A stretch of 64,000 nucleotides of DNA from Phaeosaccion multiseriatum (GCA_965112735.1 OZ218958.1:1116001-1180000), one strand, 5' to 3'; shown: positions 37,276-48,738, numbered from the stretch's first letter. Translations and numbers: made by a program. Notes: generated from the letters alone by a model not told the origin.

Positions 37276-38253
37276 CTGAGCCAGGGTCAGGGTCAGGGTC
37301 AGGAGCTTGGTGGGCTGCCGGGCGGCGGCGGACAGAGCGGGCCGATCGGACAGGGAGGAGGAGGAGGGCAGGGAGGGAGTAAGGGGGGGCCGGATATGAA
37401 GCATGCGTTGTGGCTGCAAGATCGGCTCAACTCTCTCTACAGCAGCTGCACAGATGGACGGGCGGCCGGACAGGTGAGGGGTGGGGGAGGGAGGGGAGGG
37501 GAGGGAGGGAGGGAGGGAGGGAGAGAGTTTCCCCATCCACTGCTATCCAACCACTGCGACCCCTCCCCACCCCCCCTGCCCCCTCCCTTCCCCATCCGCT
37601 ACCATGCACTTCCTTTCATCCATCCACTGCCATCCATCCTTCCCAGGTGGATCGCATGCTGGACCTACTCTCCGCGGACGCCAACCTCGATGGCCTTGCG
37701 CGCCTCATGGACTACGGCCTCTTCGAAGATGCTCGAGCCCTCCTTCGCTCTGCCAAGGACATCTACGGAAGGCTTGGAGACCCCGTTCGGATAGACAAGC
37801 TTGAAGCCATTGAAGGTGAGTGATTGCTTGGCTAGTGGTCAGTAAGTCAGTGAGGAACTGGGTGGTAGTGGCTAGTGCCGGTTAGTGTAGTAAGTCAGTG
37901 AGGAACATCATCCCCAGTGGCAAGGGGTGGGTGGGAGTTGAGTGAGCTTGAGGCCATCGCAGGCGAGTGTGAGTGTGAGTGTGAGTGTGAGTGTGAGTGT
38001 GAGTGTGAGTGTGAGTGTGAGTGTGAGTGTGAGTGTGAGTGCTATTGCTAGTGTGGAGGCCAGTGGGTCAGTGCCTGGTGTCGGGGAGGGAGAGAGGGGA
38101 GGCAGGGAGGCAGGGAGGGAGGGAGAGAGGGAGGGAGAGAGGGAGGGAGGGATGGATGTAGGGACGCGACCCGCACGCCCACTCCACTCCATGCCCACCC
38201 GCCCCCCTTCCCCACCTCTACACCCCACCTCACCCTCATCCTCATCCTCACCC

Positions 38254-38293
<40 letters not shown>

Positions 38294-38295
38294 CC

Positions 38296-38347
<52 letters not shown>

Positions 38348-38349
38348 CC

Positions 38350-38419
<70 letters not shown>

Positions 38420-38497
38420 CCACACCCTTACCCTCACCCTCACCCTCACCCTCATCCTCATCCTCACCCACACCCTCACCCTCACCCTCACCCTCAC

Positions 38498-38533
<36 letters not shown>

Positions 38534-38553
38534 TCCTCATCCTCACTCTCACT

Positions 38554-38584
<31 letters not shown>

Positions 38585-38711
38585 TCACCCTCATCCTCAT
38601 CCTCACTCTCACCCTCACCCTCACCCTCACCCTCATCCTCATCCTCACTCTCACCCTCATCCTCATCCTCACTCTCACCCTCACCCTCACCCTCATCCTC
38701 ACTCTCACCCC

Positions 38712-38758
<47 letters not shown>

Positions 38759-38760
38759 TT

Positions 38761-38806
<46 letters not shown>

Positions 38807-41800
38807 TCACCCCTACCCTCACCCCTCACCCTCACACCTACCCTCACCCTTCGCCTCCTCCCTCCCCACCCCTAGGGCTGACGGACATGTTTGAGGCAGC
38901 CTTCTCCGCGCTGTCCCAGCGGCGCTACGACCCGGCCACTACAGCCCTTCGACAGTCGAACGCCATGATGGACAGTATCATGGCTCTGAAGCCAAGGAGC
39001 CTCAAGTTCCCTGCGTGCAAGCTGCTCGTCGACGCTAGGTGAGTGAGTTGGTGACACACAGTTAAAAGTACAGGAAGGAAAGGAGGCATACATATACACA
39101 CACGCGCACGCACAAACACACATAAATCTAGAGAGAGAGGCAGACACACATCTACGCAAACACACGCACACAGACATAACGTGTAAGCACGCACGCGCAC
39201 ACACATGCACACACGTACACAGGCACAGATACACGCGCGAGCTCACTTACTCACTCACACACACACATGTATCCCTATCCACTGCCACCCCCCTCCCCCC
39301 CTACCCTCCCATCCACTGCCATCTCTACAGCGACGTGCATCTCGCTATTCGCAAGGAGGCCTATCACGCCGGGCAGGGCAAGGTGGAGAAGTGAGTCAGA
39401 AGGAGGGAGGGAGAGAGGGAGGGAGCGAGAGAGAGAAGGAGAGAGGGAGGGAAGAAGAGAGAGAGAGAGAGGGAGGGAGGAAGGAAAGAAGGGAGGGAGG
39501 GAGGGAGCGAGCGAGCGAGAGGGGGAGAGAGAGGAAGGAAGGGAGGGAAGGAGGGAGGAGACAGCCCTTGGTGGAGGGAGGGAAGACTTCTCTTTCATGG
39601 ATAGGCAACACTCGGTTGAGACCTGTTGCCTCCCCTTCCCTCCCTTTCTCTTCCCTTTCCCTCCCTTTCACTTGAGGATCTGTGTTGATGGGTTGTAGGC
39701 ACTCATCCATCCACTGCCATCTTCCCTCCGTCCCATCCGTCCTCCACCCTCTGTCCCTCTACACCTCTCCTCTCTTCCGTCCACCCTCTATCCTCTCCGC
39801 TCCATTCTCCACCCTCCACCCGTCCTCTCCACCCTTTGCTGCCATCTGCCTGCCCCACTCCTCCCTCCCTCCCTCCCTCCCTCCCTCCCTCCCTCCCTCC
39901 CTGCCCTGTGCCCACGGCCATATCCATCCTGACCCTGCATCTACCCTCTGCTGCCATCCCTCAGAGCACTGGAGCTCCTCGCTGATGCCAAGTACGCAGA
40001 CGCCATGAGTCATGCCCGAGCGGCACAGGACTCCTTTCGATGGTGGGCGCAGGAGGAAAAGGTCGACGACTGGGAGATCACCACAGGCATTCAGGTGGGT
40101 GGGGGGTATGGTATAGAGAGCGGGTAGACGGGAGGCATATGGGCATATGGGCAGTGTGTGTGCGCGTGCGTATGTGATAAGTCTATCGCTGTCCTCTCCC
40201 TCTCCCTCTCCGTCTCGCGCTCATTCGAGTGAGTGAGCCAGCGCTGCCTCTGCCCTCTCCTCTCTATCCCCTTCTTACCATCCCCCCCTCCCCCTCGTTG
40301 TCCCTGTACCACGCCACTTCTGCTGCCATCTGCCATCTGTGAACACATGTGTATGCGTAACGTGGGCGTCTCACACCCCTCGTGCGCGCAGGCTCTAATC
40401 GAGAAGGTGGCACGTGTAACTGCCGAGAGTGAGGGCGAGCAGCTGCTGGCAGATGCCGAGGCCCTACGAAAGGAAGGACAGGTGAGGCGGAGGGAGGCGT
40501 GGGGGAGGAGGAGCGCCAGAAGCTACGCCTGGCTTGCTGGCTTGCTTGGTACAGATGGCTAGCATTGTAGGCAGGCAGGCAGGCACGCAGGCAGGCAGGC
40601 AGGCCGGCAGGCATATGGGCAGGCCGATGGGCGGACCAACGGGCAGACAGATGGGGCAAGCGTATGGAGCAGACAGGCTTGGAGAAGCGACTGCGATATA
40701 AGTACAGGACCTGACAGCAAGAACCTTCTTTCCCTCCCTCCCTCCCTCCCTCCCTCGCCTCCCTCGGGGTCCTTTGCTCTTTGAATCTGTGTGTAACTCT
40801 ACGTATGCGTGCACCGGTCCCGTGCGTGTGATTTATTTGATTTGTGATTTGTGATGTCCTATCTCTGACCTCAGTACGAGCAAGCCATGGTTTTACTCAT
40901 GGGCTCAGTGGAGCTCTTTGGTCAGGCAGGAGATACCCACAAGGTGAGCGCGCTGGTGATACAGAGGGAGGAAGGATGAAAGGGCGGATGGAAGGGAGGG
41001 AGAGGAGGAGGGGGGGGGTGGGGGGGGGGAGGGAAGGGGAGAGGGAGGAAGGGAGACAAAAACCAATCAGTCCAACAAGCAACCAACCAAACAACCAAAC
41101 AACCAACGAAAATCCACATCAAATGGCGAAAACTACGCCCTAAACGAACCACCAACAGGTGGAGGAGGCCCGGGAGCGCATGGTAGAGACGGAGGGCGAG
41201 GCTCTAGGCGAGGCGGCAGAGTTTCTGTTTGAGCAAGGGAGGCTGGATGAGTGTTTGGTCAAGGTGAGGAGGGGGGCGTTGCTGGCTTACGGGAATCAAC
41301 CAAAGAATTACATATGAGTGTGCGTGGGTGCGGTCGGCGGAGAAGGGGGGTAGATGCAAATGGCGACTGTTCGGGGAACCCCCTGCTTGAGCTCTTGTTT
41401 GACCACTGCTCGACCAGTGATTGAAATTGAAATTGAAACCTAAGTCTTTGACCACTAACTGCTTGACCACCAACTGCTTGGGCGTTTCAAGGTGCGTTCC
41501 GCCGAAACGGTATACACAGATGGAGAGCTGAGCGACAAGACGCTACTTGAAGCGTGCCGCTTCTTCGCAGCCAGGTGAGAGGGGGAGGGGGTGGGGCAGG
41601 AACAGGGGCAGTAGCAGGGGCAGGGGCAAGGTGGGAAGGAGGTGAAGGAGGAGGGGGGAGGGGGGCATACGCACGTACGTAGTACTACGTATTACTATTA
41701 CAATGAGGGCCACGCGCTTCTTTCCAATGACGATCGTTACAGTGGAGAGGACGCTCTCTACTTCTCACTCACTCACTCACTCACTCACTCACTCACTTAC

Positions 41801-44505
41801 TCATTCACTCACTCACTCACTCACTCACTCACACTCACTCACACTCACTCACTCACTCACTCACTCACTCACTCACTCACTCACTCACTCACTCACTCAC
41901 TCACTCACTCACTCACTCACTCACTCACTCACTTACTCACTCACTCACTCACTCACTCACTCACTCACTCACTCACTCACTCACTCACTCACTCACTCAC
42001 TCACTCACTCACTCACTCACTCACTCACTCACTCACTCACTCACTCACTCACTCACTCACTCACTCACTCACTTACTTACTCGCTCACTCACTCACTCAC
42101 TCACTCACTCACTCACTCACTCGCTCACTCACTTACTCACTCACTCACTCACTCACTCACTCACTCACTCACTCACTCACTCACTCACTCACTCACTCAC
42201 TCACTCACTCACTCACTCACCCACTCACTCACTCACTCCCTCCCTCACTCACTTACTCACTCACTCACTCATTCACTGACTTATTCACTCACTCACTCAC
42301 TCACTCACTCACTCATCACTCACTCACTCACTCACTCACTCACTCACCACACCCCCACACCCCCACACGTACCACCCCCCCCCACACACACATACCCACA
42401 CACACACATCTGCACCCACGCACACACGCACGCACAAACACATACACGCCCACCCCCACACACACACGCACGCACGCACGCACACACACACACACATACC
42501 CACACGCATACACACACACACGCGCACGCACGCACGCACGCACAGGGTGGAGGGCGACATCATAATGAAAGGCGTTCCTTCCGCCCTCGAGCAACGCCGT
42601 TACGCCCACGCCAAAGAGCTGATGGAGAGTGCCTCTCGAGCCTACGCCGCCACCGGCCCCCAGGGGGGCAGGTGGAGCACCGCGTTGGAGGGCATCGCTG
42701 AGACACTGCAAAAGGTGGCGTGGGATGATGGAGAGAGGCTCAAGACAGCAGCCACCATGGCCATTGTGAAGGTGTGTGTGTTGTGTCGTGTATCAGTATG
42801 TGTTGTGTGCGTGTGTAGTATGTGTGTGTATGTGTGTGTGTGAGTGTGTGTGTGTGGGTGTCTGTGTGGGTGTGTGTGTCTGTGTGTGTCTGTGTGTGTG
42901 TCAGCATTGCGACGTACGATCGCTCGGTGTCGTACACGAGCCTTAGAGGGAAAGTAGCACTGGTATTGACTCCTCCCTCCCTCCCTCCCTCCCTCCCTCC
43001 CTCCTTCCCTCCCTCCCTCCCTCCCTCGCAGGAGAAGAACGTCGTCAAGTGCAAGGAGCTTCTTGCCCAGGCAGAAGAAAGCTACGCATGGGCCGGTGTA
43101 GACTCCACCTCCACAGGGGTTGCTGGTGTCAAGAAAGACATTATGGTATTTGAGGCCAAGCTGACGGGCGACAGTGTGTGCGAGGCGGTGGCTGCTCAGC
43201 TGAGGTGTCGTGCCACGAACCAGGCCCTTGAGCTGCTTTCCAAGGGGCTGGAGTGCTATCGCTCGGGAGACGCATTTAAGCTGATCAATGATTGCCAGTC
43301 CGTGAAGTTCGCAGTGGAGGCAGAGAGAGTACTTCTGGAGGGAGAACAAGAAGAAGAGGAGCAAGGAGAAGAGAGCAACGATGCCTACGACGACGACCAT
43401 GACGACGACGACGTGGATGACCAACATCTCCACCTGAGCAAGATGAACAAGACAAGCCTGCTGTATGCCCTCCTCGCCGCCAAGCCGGAGCTTGCTGTTC
43501 AGCTCCTGGACGCTGCCCGACCTGTGCTGGAGATGGCATCGGGTCTGACCTCGGGTACCCTCCTCTCCTCCAGTCAAGTCCTATCTCGCCGTTACACCAG
43601 CCTCAAGCTTCTGCTGACCTTCTGCAGACAGTGGGTTGCTCTTGTCACGCCGTCCGACGAGCAGCAGGAGGAGAGGGAGGGCAGCAGCAACAGTAGCAGC
43701 AGTAACGACCTGACCAACAACAACGCTGCCCCTAACACCTCTACACCTCAGCCTTTGGAGCTCCTGCGGCAGAGTTGGAAGGCGCATCAAGAGCTTGAGG
43801 CGTGGGAGTCCATCATTCATATGCACGTCAAGGAGGAGGAGGGGGTGGTACAGCAGTTGGTGATAAAGCAGCCGCTCGTGGAGGCGTTTCAGAAGGTGGC
43901 GGATGCGCTGGGGGAAGGGCGAACCCCGGAGTCCGTTTTCCCACCCGACCCTGCGGAGAAGGAGGAGGAGGAGGAGGAGGAGGAGGAGGAGGGGGAGGAG
44001 GAGGAGGAGGAGGAGGAGAAGGAGAAGGAGAAGGAGAAGGAGAAGGAGGAGGAGGAGGAGGAGGAGGAGGAGGAGGAGGAGGAGGTGGCTGAGCCAATGC
44101 CAGTGCCTACCCCAGAGCAGGTCGAGGAGCCTACCCCAGAGCAGGTCGAGGAGCCGGTGGTGCCAGAACCGAAACCGGAAGAAATGGCGGGCGTGGAAAT
44201 TGAGACACCGGAGTCCAAAGCCCCACAGGATGGTGATGGTGATACGACAGTTGGTGGTACAGCGGTTGGTGGTACAGCAGAAGTGCTCATACTAGACCAC
44301 TGCGACGAGGCCTCTGCTGCTGTATCACCAACTGCTGCTACTGCTACTGCTACTGCTGCGCTAGACATCGCTGACGCCGAAGCAAGCGAGGAGGAGGAGG
44401 AGGTGGAAGGAGAAGGGGAAGGGGAAGGATACAATAGCAGTTGGTCAGGGGCATACACTACGGGCAGTGAGGTGAGGCGCGAGTATAGCGAACGAGCCGC
44501 ACGCA

Positions 44506-44565
<60 letters not shown>

Positions 44566-46387
44566 CATACACACACACAGATGGCCCCACGTGTGGTCGA
44601 GAAAGCTCCTTTGCATGATACTGCTTCCTTTACCTCCTTCTACTCAACTCCATGCGCCACTCACTCTCTCTTCTCACTCACTCATTCACTCACTCGCTCA
44701 CTCACTCACTCACTCACTCACTCACTCACTCACTCACTCACTCACTCACTCACTCACTCACTCACTCACTCACTCACTCATTCACTCACTCACTCACTCA
44801 CTCACTCATTTATCTTCCCCACTGGCTCCTGCCCATCCCATCTGCCAAACTGTGGTCTTCCTTCGCTCGCATCACTCTCCTCTCCCTCCTACTCCACGAT
44901 ATTCCGTATCTTCCTACCTACCATCTACCTACCTCCTTCTTCCCTCCCTCCCTCCTACCTACCTACCTACCTACCTACCTATCTACTTATCTACCTACCC
45001 ATCTACCTACCTACCTACCTACCTACCTACCTACCTACCTACCTACCTACCTACCTACCTACCTACCTACCTACCTACCTACCTACCTACCTACCTACCT
45101 ACCTACCCACCTACCTACCTACCTACCTACCTACCTATCTACCTACCTATCTACCTACCTCCCTACCTCCCTCCCTACCTACCTACCTACCTACCTACCC
45201 ACCTACCTACCTATCTATCCACCCACCCACCCACCCACCTGCACACCTGCCTACCTGCCTACAGACGGGCTACAGCAGGCCAGCCACGGCGGACATTTGC
45301 TTAAAGCCCGAGGCTCAGCTTGAGTTGCACAGCGAAGGAGGAGGAGGCGCTAGTGGAGGTTCAGTGGGGGCGTTGTCAGCTACAAGTACTTCGGTGCGCT
45401 CGGGTGCGGAGGCTTTAAACGCGTTCAACCCCATGGCCTCGCTTGTACACGAGCTTGAGCTTGACGACTACGCGGTTGCTGGTGTATCAGCAACTGCCGA
45501 GGTTACTGCTGAGGACGCGAACACGCCTGTGCTGGGGACAAGCGCCACCACCGTAGATACCGGCTATGGAACGACCTCCTTCGAGCTCGAGGAGCCATCG
45601 CAGGTGGGGGCGGGGCAGGAGAATAAAGATGGAGCGGAAGGAGGAGGTATCGTGGTTGCAGAGGCAGCGGCTATTGTTGCTTCTTCCAACGGTGGTGGTG
45701 GTGGTGGTGGTGGTGGTGGAGGAGGAGAAGGAGAAGGAGGCGATGGCAGTGGAAGGGAAGAAGGGGGTCTTGCGGAGGGGAGCTCACGCGTGTATGCTCC
45801 AGACTTCGAGACGTCGGTGGAGAAAGAGGAGAAGAAGGAGGAGACGGAGGAGAAGGGAGGTGAGGAGAAGCTGAAAAAGAACATGGACGAGGACGAGGAT
45901 GGCACAATGGAGGCGATGGCAGCCACCGGTGATGGCGATGAAGAGGAAGAAGGCGATGACATGGAGCTGTACGACGGAGACTTTGACGACCAAGACGACG
46001 ACGACGGGGAGGAGGAGGAGGAGGAGAAGGAGGAGCAGGAGCAGAATCAGAAGGAGGAGGAGGATGACGAAGGGTTGCTAGCTTCATCTACACCCTCTGC
46101 TTCTCCTGCTCCGACTGGTGATACGGGTGCGGCTGCTACTACTAGTGCCACCTCCAGTGCTGCTGTTGAGCCAGCTGCCTCCGTAGATGACCATCTGTGC
46201 GCGAGCGCGGAGTTCGAGGAGGCATCGGGAGACGCACAGGAAGAGGCGCCGGGTCAGGAGGGGGGAGAGGAGACGGCTTCGACAACAGCCGGACTGACAG
46301 CTCTGGCCGCTGGAGGAAGCGATAGCACAGCGGAGGAGGAGGCGAACAGAGGGAAGGACGGACCCCAAGAAGGAGCAGCTCCACCAC

Positions 46388-46419
<32 letters not shown>

Positions 46420-46945
46420 CCAGAAGCGGCATCAGCAGCAGTTCCAGAAGCAGCGGAGGAGAATCCTGCCGACATAATGAAGTGCGAGACGGCGGAGGAG
46501 GAGGCAGACATGGCCAAGACCATGGGCTTCATGCAGAAGAGGCTCCTCGCCAAGAAGAAGGCCGCAAAGGCAGCCGAAGAAGCAGCAGCTGCTACTGCTG
46601 CTACTGCGGCATCACCAACTGCTGAGATGACGGCTGTCACACCTCTTCCTGCTACTGCTACTAGTCCTACAACTTGCACTGCTGATGGTAGTGCTGCGGT
46701 TGAGCAAGGGGCATCTGTAGACGACGACGACGACGATCTGTACGCCAGCGCGGAGTTCGAGGAGGCATCGGGAGATACAGCAGAGGAGGAGGTGCCGGGT
46801 CACCATAGGGGAGAGGAGACGGCTGCAACAGCAGTGGTGCCGACAGCAGGGGTGCCGACAGCTTTGGTAGCTGGAGGAAGCGACGGTGTAGCGGAGCAGG
46901 AGGAGGAGACGGAGGGGGGCAAAGATGAGCGGCCAGAAGGAGAAG

Positions 46946-46989
<44 letters not shown>

Positions 46990-47415
46990 CCAGAAGCGGC
47001 GGAGGAGAATCCTGCCGACATAATGAAGTGCGAGACGGCGGAGGAGGAGGCAGACATGGCCAAGACCATGGGCTTCATGCAGAAGAGGCTCCTCGCCAAG
47101 AAGAAGGCCGCAAAGGCAGCCGAAGAAGCAGCAGCTGCTACTGCTGCTGCTTCTGCGCCATCTGCTTCTGATCCGACTGCTACCACTACTCCTACTGCTC
47201 CTACTACTACTACTCCTACTACTACTCCAACTGCTCCTTTTCCTCCAACTGCGACTAGTGGTGCTGCGGTCGAGCATGTTGCCTCTGTAGATGACGATCT
47301 GTACGCCAGCGCGGAGTTCGAGGAGGTATCGGGAGATACAGCAGAGGAGGAGGCGCCGGGTCAGGAGGGGGAAAGCAATACGGCTTCGATAGCAGCGGCG
47401 GAGGAAGAGAACGGC

Positions 47416-47481
<66 letters not shown>

Positions 47482-48039
47482 CCAGAAGCGGCGGAGGAGA
47501 ACCCTGCTGACATAATGAAGTGCGAGACGGCGGAGGAGGAGGCAGACATGGCCAAGACCATGGGCTTCATGCAGAAGAGGCTCCTCGCCAAGAAGAAGGC
47601 CGCAAAGGCAGCCGAGGAGGCTGCTGCTGCTGCTGCTGCTACAGCTGTATCACCAGCTGCTGAGGTGACGGCTGCGGCAGACCAGGGTGAGGCGCAGCAG
47701 GGAGAGGCAGGGGGCTCATCACAACCTCTGTCAATGGCTTCCGATGCCGGCATCATGCCATCAGCGACAGTTGGTGATACGGCGGCAGCAGAAGGCACGG
47801 ACAGTGCCGGCATTGAAAGTCGATTCTCCGCCATTCTTCAAGACACAACCTCGACTTTCGCATCAGGCGACACTTCGGTCGTAGCAGACAAGAGCGACAT
47901 GTCCTTGAAGAGCGACGCAGCTGCGGCGGCTGTATCACCAACTGCTGCGGTGGCGGGCATAGATACGACGGTGGACGTGGGTGCGCTCGAGGCCCGCTTC
48001 AAGGCCATGCTCTCAGGGGCCGAGGAGGCGGGAGGGTGA
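26684..48039 (+). CDS. Giant tandem helical-repeat (TPR-like) protein, ~3,100 aa, ~30 exons
   Basis: Not a family I recognise. Exons: 26684-26938, 27309-27444, 27584-27625 (weak), 27950-28326, 28555-28749, 28927-29086, 29248-29335, 29853-29948, 30281-30794, 31355-31668, 32198-32884, 33629-33806, 34047-34099, 34372-34462, 35212-35287, 35674-35778, 35977-36071, 36421-36525, 36985-37473, 37647-37815, 38876-39038, 39331-39390, 39965-40094, 40392-40481, 40875-40943, 41159-41263, 41492-41574, 42546-42771, 43032-44471, 45265-48039. Phase closes at every junction. Residues 1-270 are basic/Gly-rich with a KKRRRKRSK nuclear-signal-like cluster. Residues 270-1,900 hold about 20 helical units of pattern (K/R)xYxxAxxxLxxAxxxYxxAG, for example [21 protein letters not shown] shortened to its core [16 protein letters not shown], and [16 protein letters not shown]. 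Then come acidic, Glu-rich and Ala-rich stretches and a triplicated C-terminal module. A scaffold role is inference. The first three exons could belong to a separate small gene. Confidence 0.72.
28327..28554 (+). repeat. Intron with GGAA at the 5' end and CTTT at the 3' end
   Basis: After the donor GTGAGGAGG come about 60 bp of GGAA/GGAAG units; near the acceptor come about 40 bp of CTTT units. The purine tract can pair with the pyrimidine tract in the transcript and would bring both splice sites together. Confidence 0.75.
29953..30140 (+). repeat. GGCA array with GTCAGTCAAGGTATATGGG flanks
   Basis: GGCA/GACA tetranucleotides fill the intron after exon 29853-29948. They are seeded by repeated words of type GTCAGTCAAGG and TATGGGCAGGCAGG that also border the GGCA array at about 54360-54570. 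Confidence 0.8.
31055..31320 (+). repeat. CCCT array before exon 31355
   Basis: About 230 bp of near-perfect TCCC units end about 35 bp before the acceptor. The donor side of the same intron is rich in GGGGGAGG. Pro-Ser-Leu open frames on one strand and Gly-Arg-Glu frames on the other are artefacts of the repeat. Confidence 0.92.
32885..33612 (+). repeat. Intron with GGTGGATG array followed by CCCTCA array
   Basis: From the donor to about 33090 the intron is GGTTGG/GGTGGATG repeats; from about 33181 to 33610 it is CCCTCA hexamers with CATCCTCA and CCCCCA variants. The last units degenerate to CCCTAACC just before the acceptor CCCGAAG. The hexamer resembles but does not equal a telomere repeat. 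Confidence 0.88.
34493..35209 (+). repeat. Perfect 717-bp TCAC array forming almost a whole intron
   Basis: Essentially uninterrupted TCAC units run from just after the donor (GTGAGTAAAGACGGACTGAC then TGAGTGAG) to the acceptor CTCAAG. The intron is little more than donor plus array. GTGAGTGA at the start is the exact complement of the array unit, so the junction at 34480-34500 is an inverted repeat. Confidence 0.95.
36072..36146 (+). repeat. Three tandem CAGTTGGTGATACA-type units
   Basis: The intron after exon 35977-36071 opens with three copies at 36078, 36102 and 36126 (third copy CACTTGGTGATGATACA). This is the only place where the dispersed word TGTATCACCAACTG (reverse complement) is tandemly arranged. 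Confidence 0.75.
36255..36420 (+). repeat. CA array abutting an acceptor
   Basis: A run of CACACA/CATACA units with a short GCGCGAGCGCGCG interruption reaches to within 10 bp of the acceptor of exon 36421-36525. Confidence 0.9.
36535..36596. repeat. AT-rich self-complementary tract
   Basis: [26 protein letters not shown] sequence (written here only as AT alternation) lies in the intron after exon 36421-36525 and could form a long hairpin. A similar tract, TATATGTATAATATATG in character, lies at about 48135-48183. Confidence 0.7.
37960..38860 (+). repeat. GTGAGT array followed by CCCTCA array
   Basis: The intron between exons 37647-37815 and 38876-39038 carries GTGAGT hexamers at about 37966-38040, a GGGA-rich patch, then about 620 bp of CCCTCA hexamers (38225-38850). 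It has the same order as the 32885-33612 intron: G-rich first, C-rich second. Confidence 0.9.
41764..42345 (+). repeat. TCAC array in intron before exon 42546
   Basis: About 580 bp of TCAC with occasional TTAC, TCGC and TCATT variants, then CA-rich DNA to the acceptor. It is more diverged than the 34493-35209 array, so probably older. Confidence 0.92.
44671..45240 (+). repeat. TCAC array then ACCT array in the last intron
   Basis: TCAC units (about 44671-44810) are followed, after about 100 bp of ordinary sequence, by some 310 bp of ACCT units (about 44930-45240) reaching the acceptor of the terminal exon at 45265. The long open frame through this region is not coding. Confidence 0.9.
46461..47640 (+). 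repeat. Triplicated coding module in the giant protein C-terminus
   Basis: Three copies start near 46461, 47006 and 47498. Each encodes [20 protein letters not shown] followed by [20 protein letters not shown], nearly identical at DNA level. Between copies lie Ala-rich CAG/GCA runs of different length and the companion block [13 protein letters not shown]. Near identity implies recent duplication or gene conversion. Confidence 0.9.
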
Positions 48040-48422
48040 GGGAGCCTTGCAATATAAGGCAAACCAAGGGGTAGGGTTAGGGGTAATACAGTAAGTAGCA
48101 TTATAGGCAGGTAGATAAATCACTACGATTACATACATATATGTATATTATATATATGTATAATATATGTATAATATATAATATGAAAAAAAAACTGATG
48201 TTCGAATCTAGACTTTCATCCATCAAAAGTACCATTGGAGTGTGACGTTGTTTCGTCAGCGAGCTCGACCAGTGCTCTGCTTCGTACCCCTCCTCCCCCT
48301 ACCCGGTCCTGCCGAGGAGACATCCTATACAAATCCCGCTAGCACCCCTTCTGGTCGGTTTCAAAGGGCCGAGCAGGCTGAAGGACGTACCGCCACGTAC
48401 TCCACATCCAACTCCTAGTAAG

Positions 48423-48738
48423 TCAATAAACACCCTCCCCCAGCCCCCCCCCACCGCCGTCTCTGTTCTTCTGCTTCGTCCCGTGGCTCTTGAAGAAGCC
48501 TTTGGCGACGCTGGTGACCTCCGGATTCTTGAGAAAGTCTTGGATGACTTGGATGGCTTCCTCATCCCAACCCTAACCCTAACCCTCAAGCCTTGAGCGA
48601 TTGGACACCCTGTGCGTCCGGCCTTCCACTTGTCTCTATGTTCGATTGGACAAAGAGAGGTATCCACTTTTCGGTCAACTCTTCCCCTTCCGTCTCGAGC
48701 CACGCTTTATCGGCCTTAGTCAGACAGGCGGCGGCCAT
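48423..48738 (-). pseudogene. Small coding-like segment broken at a telomere-like repeat
   Basis: From an ATG at 48738 the minus strand encodes 50 residues of normal composition (KADKAWLETEGEELTEKW, PLFVQSNIETSGRPDAQG) to a TGA at 48586-48588. Nineteen bases further on, in another frame, it resumes as WDEEAIQVIQDFLKNPEVTS and FFKSHGTKQKNRDGGGG to a stop at 48423. The separating bases are GGGTTA repeats. The two parts look like one small acidic helical protein with a frame-shifting insertion, or a decayed gene. No family is recognised, and a tiny unrecognised intron or two unrelated ORFs are alternatives. Confidence 0.4.
48567..48590. repeat. Interstitial telomere-like CCCTAA repeat
   Basis: Three CCCTAA/CCCTCA units occur within 24 bp. 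GGTAGGGTTAGGGGTAA at about 48070 is a second, shorter trace of the same motif. This differs from the intronic CCCTCA arrays by carrying the canonical TTAGGG unit. Confidence 0.7.

Noticed and set aside
44581-45264. Reading the terminal exon of the giant gene as starting at 44581
   Set aside because: The extra sequence is TCAC/ACCT repeat. A clean phase-0 acceptor at 45265 joins exon 43032-44471 to the non-repetitive sequence that follows.
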